A stretch of 64,000 nt of DNA from Colwellia sp. PAMC 20917 (GTDB taxonomy: Bacteria; Pseudomonadota; Gammaproteobacteria; Enterobacterales; Alteromonadaceae): contig NZ_CP014944.1 in the NCBI RefSeq assembly GCF_001767295.1, positions 1,612,001 to 1,676,000 of the forward strand. The letters run 5' to 3'. This document shows, piece by piece, positions 55,991 through 64,000 of this stretch. The notes under the pieces are model-generated. The model saw nothing but the letters and a program-made list of their open reading frames with translations. It searched no databases and was not told the origin of the DNA. Positions within the stretch are counted from its first letter, which is position 1; each line of letters opens with the position of its first letter. Made by a program: the position numbers and the translations under genes.

Positions 55991-56878
55991 ATGCCTATTC
56001 AAACACCCATCCGTGGTTTACGGTCATTCTGCGTGGCTTCAAAATGTTTAAGCTTCAAACATGCTGCCGCACAATTGTTTTTAACACCTTCAGCGGTTAG
56101 CCATCAAATAAAACAGCTAGAGGAACAATTAGGTTTTGACCTCTTTAAAAGAGGAACACGTTCAATAGAGCTAACCAGTTCAGGGAAACAGTTTTATCAA
56201 TCTATTCAACCGATAATTCATCAGCTTGAATCAACAATTTCGGAGTTCACTCATAATCAACAAAATAAAACTATTGTCATTAGTTTGCCTGAGTTTTTTG
56301 CCAGTGAGTTATTTATTCCTCAGTTAAGTACATGGTCTGAAAAAAATCCAGAAATAAACTTACAATTAGAAACGATAAAATCAGGCAGTGAACCCTCACA
56401 AATTGCTGATTTATCGATAGTATTGGCGAATGGCAAGCCAAATGCGAGTATTGTTCATGAATTATTCCCTGTGCGTTATACCCCAGCTTGTAATAAAAAA
56501 CTTTATAAAAAACTTAAAAGCATGGGGACTTCGGCATTAAGAAATACCCCACTGATTTTACACCGCTCTCGTCCTTGGTCATGGCATCAATGGGCCGACA
56601 ACGTCAATATTAATGATTTTGATCCAAAACAAATTATACAGTTTGACAGTATGTTTGGCGTTGCACGAGCGGCTCAACAAGGAATGGGCATAGCATTAGT
56701 GCCTCTTCCGATCAGTAAAACATGGTTTACTGAACAGTTATTAGTAAAACTCTTCGATGAAGAACTCAATACCAATGACAAATACTATTTGATCCAACAT
56801 GAAAATATGGAAAATAAAACTGAGCTAACTTTATTTGCTGACTGGGTTAAAGAAACCTTCGCCAATAACAACGAATAA
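55991..56878 (+). CDS. LysR family transcriptional regulator, GcvA-like
   Basis: A 295-residue regulator. The winged helix-turn-helix is at the start: LRSFCVASKCLSFKHAAAQL, FLTPSAVSHQIKQLEEQLGF and LFKRGTRSIELTSSG. The remainder is the two-lobed ligand-binding domain, with ARAAQQGMGIALVPLPISK late in it as in the GcvA group. I chose ATG 55991; no good ribosome site is seen for it, nor for the in-frame TTG at 55964. No divergent target gene is next to it, so its regulon is unknown; the sRNA-like elements and astB lie upstream. Confidence 0.88.
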   Translation: MPIQTPIRGLRSFCVASKCLSFKHAAAQLFLTPSAVSHQIKQLEEQLGFDLFKRGTRSIELTSSGKQFYQSIQPIIHQLESTISEFTHNQQNKTIVISLPEFFASELFIPQLSTWSEKNPEINLQLETIKSGSEPSQIADLSIVLANGKPNASIVHELFPVRYTPACNKKLYKKLKSMGTSALRNTPLILHRSRPWSWHQWADNVNINDFDPKQIIQFDSMFGVARAAQQGMGIALVPLPISKTWFTEQLLVKLFDEELNTNDKYYLIQHENMENKTELTLFADWVKETFANNNE

Positions 56879-57010
56879 CGAATAACGATGCCAATGATAG
56901 ATGAAATTTATTCACTCAATACGTCGATTTTAATCGTTTGTCTCGCGAAATGAAAATTTCTATAGTAGACCTGCATCAACCGGATGCGCTTTTAAATAGA
57001 GAGAGAAAAA

Positions 57011-57529
57011 ATGAAAACTACATTAGCTTTATTAACCCCATTATTGATAACTTTACTAGTAAGTAACCCTGTATCAGCTTTTGAAAGTGACACCGCATTA
57101 AAAGTTGCGGTAGTTAAAGATGCCAGAGGTACTCAAGATATTGTTAAAGGCAATTTTAATAAAAGCATTAAGAAACTCACCAAACGCCATCAAGATGAAA
57201 GTTCGTATAACAGCCATATGAGTTTATGTGTTGCCTATTTGCAAGCTGATAATGCAGAACAGTCAGAGTTAGCATGTACTGCGGCAATCGACAGTATTGA
57301 GGCCATGAACTTAAATAACACCATTGGACTTTACCTTAAGTCATTAAGTTACAGTAATCGTGGTATTTCAAGGTACAAAAACAATGATATTAGCGGTGCC
57401 CTAGCTGATTTAAACCAAGCGATATTAATTGATGAAAACACAATTACGTTAGGTAACTTAAAAATTATCAAGCAAAAAGCATATCGATTGGCATCACTTT
57501 CAGAAACCTCACCACTGATTGCAGATTAA
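57011..57529 (+). CDS. exported TPR-containing protein of unknown function
   Basis: A 172-residue protein with a signal peptide (LALLTPLLITLLVSNPVSAF) and GAGAGAG before the ATG. Two tetratricopeptide-like repeats are visible: SHMSLCVAYLQADNAEQSEL and KSLSYSNRGISRYKNNDISG followed by ALADLNQAILIDE. It is a likely periplasmic protein-interaction module. A 45-codon gene with a strong ribosome site follows 35 bases later, so the two may be one operon. Confidence 0.75.
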   Translation: MKTTLALLTPLLITLLVSNPVSAFESDTALKVAVVKDARGTQDIVKGNFNKSIKKLTKRHQDESSYNSHMSLCVAYLQADNAEQSELACTAAIDSIEAMNLNNTIGLYLKSLSYSNRGISRYKNNDISGALADLNQAILIDENTITLGNLKIIKQKAYRLASLSETSPLIAD

Positions 57530-57564
57530 TCAATAACTTAACACTAGATTTTAGGAGATATATC

Positions 57565-57702
57565 ATGATCAAACGCATGCTAAATAGCATTTCATCTTTT
57601 ACCAGTTTACTCATTAACATCAAGCACTTATCTGTGAGTCAGTGGGATATTGAAGAAACAGAGAATAGCCAAAATTTTAACGAAATTCGACAACCAAGGT
57701 AA
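57565..57702 (+). CDS. small protein, 45 residues, unknown
   Basis: The frame MIKRMLNSISSFTSLLINIK continues to a hydrophilic C-terminus ending NEIRQPR. A strong TTAGGAGA ribosome site stands 8 bases before ATG 57565, which is the main support for it being real. The N-terminal half could form an amphipathic or membrane-associated helix. I recognise no family. It is on the same strand as the TPR gene and probably cotranscribed. Confidence 0.5.
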   Translation: MIKRMLNSISSFTSLLINIKHLSVSQWDIEETENSQNFNEIRQPR

Positions 57703-57878
57703 ATGAATGGCTTATTTAATAAACGGTAGCAGCGCAAGCAGAAATCGCTAAATATTTCAGGATATCAATGGCGTTGCTACTTTCCCACCCAGCTTATTCA
57801 TAATATAAACACCTGTAGGTTAACCCTATTCAACTTGCTACTCCCCCTAAATAATATTTATCATCAAAGTAGAGTTTA

Positions 57879-58808
57879 ATGAATTATATAAGTGTAATAG
57901 ATAGATATCATGAATATCACAATGCTATTCATGAACTTATGGCGTCAATCGTCGCAGGAGCCTTTGATGAAAACTTTTTTAAAGACGAAACCCTGCTACA
58001 AACTTCAATGCTCTGGCTAACTAAACATTACCCTTTTATTGAGTTGATGTTCACTTTAGATAGCGATGGCGTTCAAAGTAGTAAAAATATTTCTAAGAAG
58101 AATAATATAAATAAAGGTATTACCGAAGGCCTAGGGATAGACCGCTCTTATCGCCCCTATTATATAAAGGCAGATAAAAATAATACCATCATTGTTACTG
58201 AGCCTTATTTATCAACCTCTAGCCATAATCTATGTATTTCTACATCAATGAAATATGCTAATAAAAATGGTGATGTTATTGGTGTATTGGTGATTGATAT
58301 TAACTTAGCTCAAGCCATTGAATTTTTAATGGGTGATGTAAAAAGAAAAAAATTCCATCCTTTTTTCGTCAGTGTCTATTCATGTATTGTCGTTGGACTA
58401 TTCTTTATTGTTGGTATTCTTTTATATTCTGCCGGTAGCGAAATAGTTAATTTATTACTCTCACCCACCCCTGAAGATCTACAAATAAAACCTTTTGGTA
58501 TTATTATTTTTCTGACCTTAGCACTGGCCATTTTCGATTTAGGCAAAACAACGATAGAAGAAGAAGTGTTAATGCAAAAAGATATATTACGCCATAGTTC
58601 AACAAGACGAACAATCACTCGATTTATTGCCACTATCTTAATTGCCGTTTCAATAGAAGCTTTATTGCTAATGTTTAAGTCAGTACTTGGCTCTCCTGAA
58701 TATTTAGTTAATGCTGTTGCTATGATGGCTACTTCAGTTGGCCTACTTGTTGGTTTAGGCCTATATGTTTACCTTGGCGCAAAAGCAGAAACACTACTAA
58801 AAAAATAA
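57879..58808 (+). CDS. membrane protein with PDC/Cache-like sensor domain
   Basis: A 309-residue protein. The first 150 residues fit a PDC (Cache-like) ligand domain: MLWLTKHYPFIELMFTLDSD, then GIDRSYRPYYIKA and NGDVIGVLVIDINLAQA. About four membrane helices follow (FFVSVYSCIVVGLFFIVGIL, PFGIIIFLTLALAIFDLG, RFIATILIAVSIEALLLMF and AMMATSVGLLVGLGLYVYLG). No output domain such as HAMP, GGDEF or kinase is present. There is no N-terminal membrane helix, so the sensor part may be cytoplasmic, which is unusual. Similar proteins have been labelled as glycosylation-pathway proteins without support I can check. Confidence 0.7.
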   Translation: MNYISVIDRYHEYHNAIHELMASIVAGAFDENFFKDETLLQTSMLWLTKHYPFIELMFTLDSDGVQSSKNISKKNNINKGITEGLGIDRSYRPYYIKADKNNTIIVTEPYLSTSSHNLCISTSMKYANKNGDVIGVLVIDINLAQAIEFLMGDVKRKKFHPFFVSVYSCIVVGLFFIVGILLYSAGSEIVNLLLSPTPEDLQIKPFGIIIFLTLALAIFDLGKTTIEEEVLMQKDILRHSSTRRTITRFIATILIAVSIEALLLMFKSVLGSPEYLVNAVAMMATSVGLLVGLGLYVYLGAKAETLLKK

Positions 58809-59108
58809 CACTTTCCCATGAAGAGAATAAACAAAAAGATTACCTTAATGTCTCTTTGATTTAAATGGCTGACAATATTCACTGTTATTACTGATAGAAG
58901 TTATTTAAGGTTTTACTAAAATCACGTCAGTTTATCTTTAGCAATATTTTGCTTCACTAATTAACCAAGAGTTCAAGTCCCTTAGCTATGATTTAATGGT
59001 GTTAAAAATAAAAATATCGATGATTAATTCACTACAGGCTAGTCAAAATTGACTTCAGCGGGTAGAATCTAGCCCATCAATTTATTAAGAACGACGAGAT
59101 GCATTCAG

Positions 59109-59837
59109 ATGGGCAGAGCATACCAAAATCGCAAATTATCAATGGCGAAAACAGCAGGCGCAAAAACTAAAGTTTATTCAAAATACGGTAAAGCAATTTA
59201 TGTAAGTGCCAAAGAAGGCGGTGTTGACCCAGATGGTAACCTAACACTACGTGGCTTAATCGATAGAGCTAAAAAAGATCAAGTACCTACTCACGTCATT
59301 GAAAATGCGATAAAGAAAGCATCAGGTGCCGGAGGCGAAGATTTTGTTGCCGCAAGGTATGAAGGTTTTGGTCCAGGTAACTGTATGGTTATTATTGATT
59401 GTTTAACAGATAACGGTAATAGAACGATTAAAGATGTTCGCCAATGTTTTACCAAGACCTATTCTAAAATTGGTTCATCGGGCACCGTTTCTCACATGTT
59501 TAATCATCAAGCTGTCTTTGCTTTTCAAGGCGAAGATGATGAAACTGTTTTAGAAACCTTAATGATGGCTGACATTGATGTAACAGATGTTGAACTTGAA
59601 GACGGTATCATTACTGTTTATGCACCACATACTGAGTTTTTCAAAATAAAAACTGAATTTGCTAATTCAATGCCAGAGTTTGATTTAGAAGTTGAAGAAA
59701 TCACTTGGGTACCGCAAACCTACACTGAAATTACCGGTGAAGATGACACAGCAAATTTCGAGAAATTTATCGCTATGTTAGATGATTGTGATGATGTACA
59801 AAACGTTTATCATAATGCCGATATTGCAGAGTCGTAA
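59109..59837 (+). CDS. YebC/PmpR family protein, YeeN-type
   Basis: A 242-residue member of the YebC family. The start [20 protein letters not shown] and [19 protein letters not shown] match the second, YeeN-like branch rather than the canonical YebC beside ruvC. The family binds DNA or acts with the ribosome on difficult peptide sequences; which applies here is unknown. The acidic C-terminus ([17 protein letters not shown]) is typical. The 300-base gap before it (58809-59108) holds no gene I can see. A good terminator follows. Confidence 0.9.
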   Translation: MGRAYQNRKLSMAKTAGAKTKVYSKYGKAIYVSAKEGGVDPDGNLTLRGLIDRAKKDQVPTHVIENAIKKASGAGGEDFVAARYEGFGPGNCMVIIDCLTDNGNRTIKDVRQCFTKTYSKIGSSGTVSHMFNHQAVFAFQGEDDETVLETLMMADIDVTDVELEDGIITVYAPHTEFFKIKTEFANSMPEFDLEVEEITWVPQTYTEITGEDDTANFEKFIAMLDDCDDVQNVYHNADIAES

Positions 59838-59856
59838 TTTGTAAGAGTATTAAGTT

Positions 59857-59887
59857 CAGGATGTCTTTTCTCAGGCATCCTGTTTTT
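59857..59887 (+). terminator. intrinsic terminator after the YebC-like gene
   Basis: CAGGATG and CATCCTG pair around a 12-base loop and are followed by five T, 20 bases past the stop. Confidence 0.78.
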
Positions 59888-59928
59888 ACCATATCAGTAC
59901 ATATCAACCTTATATGATGATCGATGTT

Positions 59929-59944
59929 AAAGGGTACCGCCCCT
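59929..59944 (-). terminator. possible terminator of the enoyl-CoA hydratase gene
   Basis: AAAGGG and CCCTTT pair around a 6-base loop directly at the end of the leftward gene. The T-run is short, so the call is weak. Confidence 0.3.
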
Positions 59945-60747
59945 TTATTTAGCCAGCTTTTCCATCATCACGTTTACCGCGTCTAAATGCTCAGGGTTGT
60001 TATGACACATTCCTTGAAATACCGCACAAATGTCAAGAAAGTCTGGTAAGTCAGTACGTTGTGCCATTTTCATTAACCGCTTAGTTAAACGCATTGCCGC
60101 CGTTGGTTTACTGGCAATATCATTTGCTAAAGCCATAACGTTATCCATTAAACACTCTGCATCAACAACATTTAACACCACTCCCATTTCTTTCGCTTCA
60201 TCGGCATTAATTATTCTGCCTGTAAAAGTTAACTCCGCGGCTTTTTGATAACCAATAACTCGCTGCATAAACCATGCACCACCATCACCTGGAATAAGAC
60301 CTAAATTAGCAAATGTTTCGCCAAACTTAGCTTTTGTTGAAGCTATTCGGATATCACACATATTAGCAACATCGAAACCGGCACCGATTGCTGCACCATT
60401 AACAGCAGCAATGATAGGGACTTCACATTTATGTAATGCTAGTGGAATGCGCTGTATTCCTTGACGATAACGAGCTTCAAGTTCTTGTACATCACCAGCA
60501 AAATCACCACCACGTTCAGCCATATCTTTAATATTTCCCCCGATGAAAACGCAGAGCCGTCACCGGTAATAATCAGCACAGCCACAGTAGCCGTTTTATT
60601 AACCCACTCGACGGTGGTAACAATATCATCAGCAATTGCGGTACTTGTTAGCGCATTACGTACGTCATGGCGATTAAAGGTTAGCGTTGCAATATTATTA
60701 TCTAGGGCAAGTAGACAGTCGGTTAATTGGGGAAGATTTTCTTTCAT
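59945..60747 (-). pseudogene. enoyl-CoA hydratase/isomerase family protein, broken by one -1 frameshift
   Basis: From ATG 60747 the frame reads LTFNRHDVRNALTSTAIADD and AVLIITGDGSAFSSG, then shifts. The other frame continues as NIKDMAERGGDFAGDVQELE, with IIAAVNGAAIGAGFDVANMC (oxyanion hole) and FANLGLIPGDGGAWFMQRVI (catalytic Glu region), to 59945. The switch is at a run of five G (C-run 60537-60541 on the + strand); six G would restore a normal 267-residue crotonase. It hydrates enoyl-CoA or acts on related thioesters if intact. Its start overlaps the mazG stop (60744-60747). The same type of G-run loss breaks the DUF1302 gene, so a sequencing error is a real possibility. Confidence 0.88.
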
Positions 60748-61562
60748 CGTTGTTTCTCATCAAGTTTGACTTGTTGCCAATATTCTTCAAGTTTTTCTAG
60801 CGAATGTTGTTCAAATTCTACGCCAGAGCTTGCCACTTGTTTTTCAACACCATGAAACCGTTTTGTAAATTTCTGATTTGCTTGGCGTAATAACTGCTCA
60901 GGATCTTGTTTGGCATGGCGACAAAGATTGACAACGGCAAACATTAGGTCACCTAACTCTTCAGCGAGCGCTTGCGGATTATTTTGCTCAATTTCAAGAT
61001 GAACTTCTTCGACTTCTTCGACAACCTTAGCAAAGACATCTTCAATGTTATGCCAGTCAAAACCAGCATGTGCGCAACGTTTTTGAATTTTAGCGGCTTG
61101 AGAAAGTGCGGGTAAATTTCGCGGAATATCGGCTAAAATACTGATGTCTTCGTTGAGGTTTTTTTGTTGTCTTTCTTGCGCTTTTTCATTTTCCCAATTG
61201 GCATTAATCTCTGCATCAGATGTTAGATTTTTATCGCCAAAGACATGAGGGTGTCGACGAATGAGTTTCTCACAAATGGCCGCGACGACACTGTCAAAAT
61301 CAAATTGTTTTTGTTCTTGCCCGAGCTGACTATAGAAAACAATCTGAAATAACAAATCACCTAATTCTTTTTCTAATTCTGAGAAGTCTTGCTGTTCAAC
61401 AGCGTCAATGACCGCATCAGCAACTTCGTAGGCTTCTTCAATGGTATGCGGTACTATCGAAGCAAAGTCTTGCTTGATATCCCACGGACATCCTGTTTTA
61501 GGATCGCGTAACTCGGTCATGATCCAACGTAGCTTATTCATTGAGGCTTGTTCAGTTAACAT
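60744..61562 (-). CDS. mazG: nucleoside triphosphate pyrophosphohydrolase MazG
   Basis: A 272-residue, two-domain MazG. The N-terminal domain has LRDPKTGCPWDIKQDF, TIEEAYEVADAV and ELEKELGDLLFQIVFYSQL; the second has VVEEVEEVHLEIEQ and ALAEELGDLMFAVVNLCRHA, each with the ExxE and ExxD metal sites. It hydrolyses NTPs and dNTPs to monophosphates and lowers ppGpp-related stress signals in E. coli. It follows relA by 35 bases, the classic rlmD-relA-mazG order. An internal ATG at residue 8 is also a possible start. Confidence 0.96.
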   Translation of the reverse strand: MLTEQASMNKLRWIMTELRDPKTGCPWDIKQDFASIVPHTIEEAYEVADAVIDAVEQQDFSELEKELGDLLFQIVFYSQLGQEQKQFDFDSVVAAICEKLIRRHPHVFGDKNLTSDAEINANWENEKAQERQQKNLNEDISILADIPRNLPALSQAAKIQKRCAHAGFDWHNIEDVFAKVVEEVEEVHLEIEQNNPQALAEELGDLMFAVVNLCRHAKQDPEQLLRQANQKFTKRFHGVEKQVASSGVEFEQHSLEKLEEYWQQVKLDEKQR

Positions 61563-61597
61563 ATTTATACATTTTCCATAAAGTAGATAAAATACAG

Positions 61598-63805
61598 CTA
61601 GAGTCGCTTAACTTCTAATACATCATCAAGTTGAAGTAATTTGCCAATTAAACGTCCTAATATTTCATTATTTGGAATTTCAATATTTAACAACATAGCG
61701 ACTGTTTGCTTGTTTGGATCAGAACGGCTTTCCATGCCAACAATGCTGACCCGTTCATTGGAAACAATCGTAGAAATATCACGCACTAAACCTTGACGGT
61801 CACTCGCTATAACTTTCACTGTTGCTAAATAGCTCTGTTGATTCTGCTCACCCCACTGAACTTCTACTTCTCGTTCAGGTTGCTGAGCTAACGAATTCGC
61901 TAATTGGTCACAATCATTACGATGCACCGAGATACCCCGTCCCTGAGTAATAAAGCCGGCAATATTATCGCCTGGCACCGGATGACAACATTTTGCCATA
62001 TGCGTTAATAAATTACCGACCCCCGATACCGTAATACCATTAACATCGGCTTGAGATTTTTGTTGTGCCTGCTGAGGTTTGACCAAACTTTGTGGGTCAA
62101 GCTCCACCGGTGGTTTGTTTCTCTCGTCGTGATATTGCAAATGATTAATCACTTGCATCAAACGGGCATTACCTGAACCAATAGCTGCATATAAATCGTC
62201 AATCGATTTTATATTAAAGCGCCTACTCGCTGACATTAAATCAGTCTCGGTTAAATCGATTTTAGATAATTCTGTCTCTAACTGTTCTTTACCTATGGCA
62301 ATATGTTTGTCACGGTCGAGCAATCTAAAAAAATGTTGAATTTTTGACCGTGTTCTTGGTGCATGGGTATAATGCAGATTAGGGTTTAACCAATCACGAC
62401 TTGGGTTAGGAGTTTTACTGGTTAACACTTCAACTTGATCGCCTGTTTTTAAGCGGTAAGTAAAAGGTACAATGCGTCCAGAGACCTTCGCGCCAATACA
62501 ACAATGACCTACATTTGAATGAATATAGTAAGCAAAATCTAAAGGTGTAGAGCCAGCAGGTAAATCAATAACATCACCGTTAGGTGTAAATACATAAATA
62601 CGGTCTTCAAAGACCTGACTACGTAATTCATCGAGTAAATCGCCACTTTCGCTGACGTCATCTTGCCATTGTAAAATTTTTCTTAGCCAGCTAACTTTTT
62701 CATCAAAACCAGTTTTTTTATCTGTGTTTTTACTGCCAGTACTGCCTTCTTTATAACGCCAATGAGCCGCAACCCCCATTTCTGCATCATCGTGCATTTG
62801 CTGAGTTCTTATTTGTACTTCTACTGATTTTCCCTCTGGGCCTAATACAACCGTATGAATCGATTGATAACCATTAGGTTTTGGTGTGGCAACATAATCA
62901 TCAAATTCGTTAGGTAAATGCTGCCAACTGGTATGGACTATACCTAATGCGCCATAACAATCTTGAAGTTTATCAACAACAACCCTCACGGCTCTAACAT
63001 CAAAAAGTTGTTCAAAATCAAGCGATTTTTGCTGCATTTTTTTCCAAATGCTAAAAATATGCTTGGGCCGACCATATACTTCACCGGCAATATTTAAATC
63101 ATTTAATTGCCCACTAAGATTACTCACAAAATTAGCCATATATTGTTCACGGTCTAAGCGTTTTTCATCTAATTGTTGCGCTATATTTTTGTACACCTTG
63201 GGATGAAGGTAGCGAAAGGAAATATCTTCAAGCTCCCACTTTAGTTGACCAATGCCTAATCTATTCGCGAGTGGTGCATAGATATTGGCGGTTTCTTTGG
63301 CAGCTAAAACTCGCGTTTCTTCATCGGCATTTTTTACCAGCCTTAAGTAACAGACTCGCTCAGCAAGTTTAATAACGACCGCACGAACATCGTCAACCAT
63401 GGCAACTAACATCTTACGAATATTATCAACTTGATTGGCTGACACTTGATTAGATTGGCCTTGCTGTAATGTCTTTATCGCTTGCATTTGGCTAACGCCA
63501 TTACATAAATTAAGAATTTTCTTAGAGAAATTTTCTTCTATATATTCTAATGATATGCATTGGTATTCATATAGCGGTAGCAAAAATGCAGCACATAAAG
63601 AATCGCGATCTAAATTCAAACTGGCAAGGATCTCAACCATCTCTAAAGACTTAGTCTGGCATTCTTGCTGGTCAACATAAAAATCACTGACTTGCTGCCA
63701 AAGCTTTTCAAGTGCTTGATTTTTTTGTTCACTAAGCTCCAATGAACTTAACCATTGCTCAAAATTTATTTCCGATATTTGATGAGATTTACGTACCGAA
63801 ACCAT
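61598..63805 (-). CDS. relA: GTP pyrophosphokinase RelA
   Basis: A 735-residue long RSH protein. The hydrolase domain is degenerate: the HD region reads CAAFLLPLYEYQ, without the His-Asp pair of SpoT, so it should only synthesise (p)ppGpp. The synthetase has FDVRAVRVVVDKLQDCYGAL and TPKPNGYQSIHTVVLGPEGK. TGS (DRIYVFTPNGDVIDLPAGST), zinc-finger (KCCHPVPGDNIAGFITQGRG) and ACT domains (VKVIASDRQGLVRDISTIVS) follow in order. It makes the alarmone when uncharged tRNA sits in the ribosome. AGGTT precedes ATG 63805; mazG follows. Confidence 0.97.
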   Translation of the reverse strand: MVSVRKSHQISEINFEQWLSSLELSEQKNQALEKLWQQVSDFYVDQQECQTKSLEMVEILASLNLDRDSLCAAFLLPLYEYQCISLEYIEENFSKKILNLCNGVSQMQAIKTLQQGQSNQVSANQVDNIRKMLVAMVDDVRAVVIKLAERVCYLRLVKNADEETRVLAAKETANIYAPLANRLGIGQLKWELEDISFRYLHPKVYKNIAQQLDEKRLDREQYMANFVSNLSGQLNDLNIAGEVYGRPKHIFSIWKKMQQKSLDFEQLFDVRAVRVVVDKLQDCYGALGIVHTSWQHLPNEFDDYVATPKPNGYQSIHTVVLGPEGKSVEVQIRTQQMHDDAEMGVAAHWRYKEGSTGSKNTDKKTGFDEKVSWLRKILQWQDDVSESGDLLDELRSQVFEDRIYVFTPNGDVIDLPAGSTPLDFAYYIHSNVGHCCIGAKVSGRIVPFTYRLKTGDQVEVLTSKTPNPSRDWLNPNLHYTHAPRTRSKIQHFFRLLDRDKHIAIGKEQLETELSKIDLTETDLMSASRRFNIKSIDDLYAAIGSGNARLMQVINHLQYHDERNKPPVELDPQSLVKPQQAQQKSQADVNGITVSGVGNLLTHMAKCCHPVPGDNIAGFITQGRGISVHRNDCDQLANSLAQQPEREVEVQWGEQNQQSYLATVKVIASDRQGLVRDISTIVSNERVSIVGMESRSDPNKQTVAMLLNIEIPNNEILGRLIGKLLQLDDVLEVKRL

Positions 63806-63843
63806 AAAAATAACCTGCTAAATTTTAGAAAAAAAATAAATGC

Positions 63844-64000
63844 CTACTTCACAAACAATACCATAGTCTCAATATGCTTTGTTTGAGAAAACATATCCAT
63901 TAAGGATATTTTTTCAATACGATAACCCTGTGCTAGCAATAATTCACTATCTTTGGCTAAGGTTGCCGGATCACAACTGACATATAACACGCTATTAATA
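63844..64000 (-). CDS. rlmD: 23S rRNA (uracil-5-)-methyltransferase RlmD, C-terminal end only
   Basis: A leftward frame enters from the window edge and stops at 63844. It reads [40 protein letters not shown] and [21 protein letters not shown]-type sequence and the DMFPxTxHxExMVLF end are diagnostic of RlmD (RumA), which methylates U1939. Only 51 codons are present; the catalytic part is outside the window. Its place directly before relA is the usual one. Confidence 0.9.
   Translation of the reverse strand, partial: INSVLYVSCDPATLAKDSELLLAQGYRIEKISLMDMFSQTKHIETMVLFVK

Noticed and set aside
58960-58995. GTTCAAGTCC resembling a tRNA T-loop
   Set aside because: No complementary acceptor or anticodon stems lie upstream at tRNA distance; chance match.
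60461-60769. A + strand frame of about 100 codons across the hydratase start
   Set aside because: It is the reverse complement of the frameshifted crotonase gene and has no family resemblance of its own.
61598-63805. Bifunctional SpoT instead of RelA
   Set aside because: The HD hydrolase residues are missing and the neighbours are rlmD and mazG, as for relA.
1-64000. CRISPR arrays, prophage, insertion sequences, toxin-antitoxin pairs
   Set aside because: No direct-repeat/spacer pattern, transposase, integrase or recognisable toxin was found; the MazG proteins are not part of a mazEF pair here.

Overview
The window looks like the chromosome of a marine, low-GC gammaproteobacterium of the Alteromonadales, most like Colwellia or a close relative. 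This is judged from the AT-rich base composition, the protein sequences, the rlmD-relA-mazG order at the right end, and genes such as a YeeN-type YebC protein, a PEP-CTERM protein and SLH-tailed subtilases. No 16S, tRNA, transposase, phage or CRISPR sequence was seen, so the genus is an inference.

Layout. 1-3676: the end of an RMD1/DUF155 gene, a small MazG-like gene and a PAS-PAS-GGDEF-EAL regulator. 4170-19468: a two-armed locus around an AraC-type regulator. Leftward it encodes a DUF1302 protein (frameshifted), a DUF1329 protein, an alkylsulfatase, a GMC alcohol dehydrogenase and a small DUF1145 membrane protein. Rightward it encodes a YCF48-like protein, an RND/MMPL transporter, an aldehyde dehydrogenase and a FadD-like acyl-CoA ligase. 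Read together, the enzymes can turn an alkyl sulfate into alcohol, aldehyde, fatty acid and acyl-CoA, with envelope proteins probably handling the hydrophobic substrate. 19486-20100 is a five-unit 109-base tandem repeat with embedded terminators.

20116-32687 is all leftward: two paralogous secreted S8 proteases enclose a phospho-signalling set (secreted unknown protein, FHA-GAF protein, TPR Ser/Thr kinase, cytoplasmic histidine kinase, NarL-type response regulator). A PEP-CTERM protein follows. Both protease genes carry a similar short motif upstream.

33161-45904 is a nitrate assimilation locus: narK-type transporter, a PP2C-kinase fusion, nirB, nirD, a porin, a NirB-like electron-transfer protein and the molybdenum nitrate reductase. 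I see good sigma-54 promoters with NtrC-like dyads before the transporter and nirB, and a weaker sigma-54 candidate before the porin.

46042-58808 is a mixed region: VC0807-like membrane protein, an internally deleted M17 aminopeptidase, threonine aldolase, a Tat-exported binding protein next to a hybrid histidine kinase, glutaminase, astB, a 930-base gene-free stretch with two related terminator-ended elements (candidate sRNAs), a LysR regulator, a TPR protein, a 45-residue small gene and a PDC-type membrane protein. 59109-64000 holds the YebC/YeeN protein, an enoyl-CoA hydratase (frameshifted), mazG, relA and the end of rlmD.

Two genes (DUF1302 and enoyl-CoA hydratase) are each broken by one missing G in a G-run. 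This shared signature makes sequencing error at least as likely as true inactivation.
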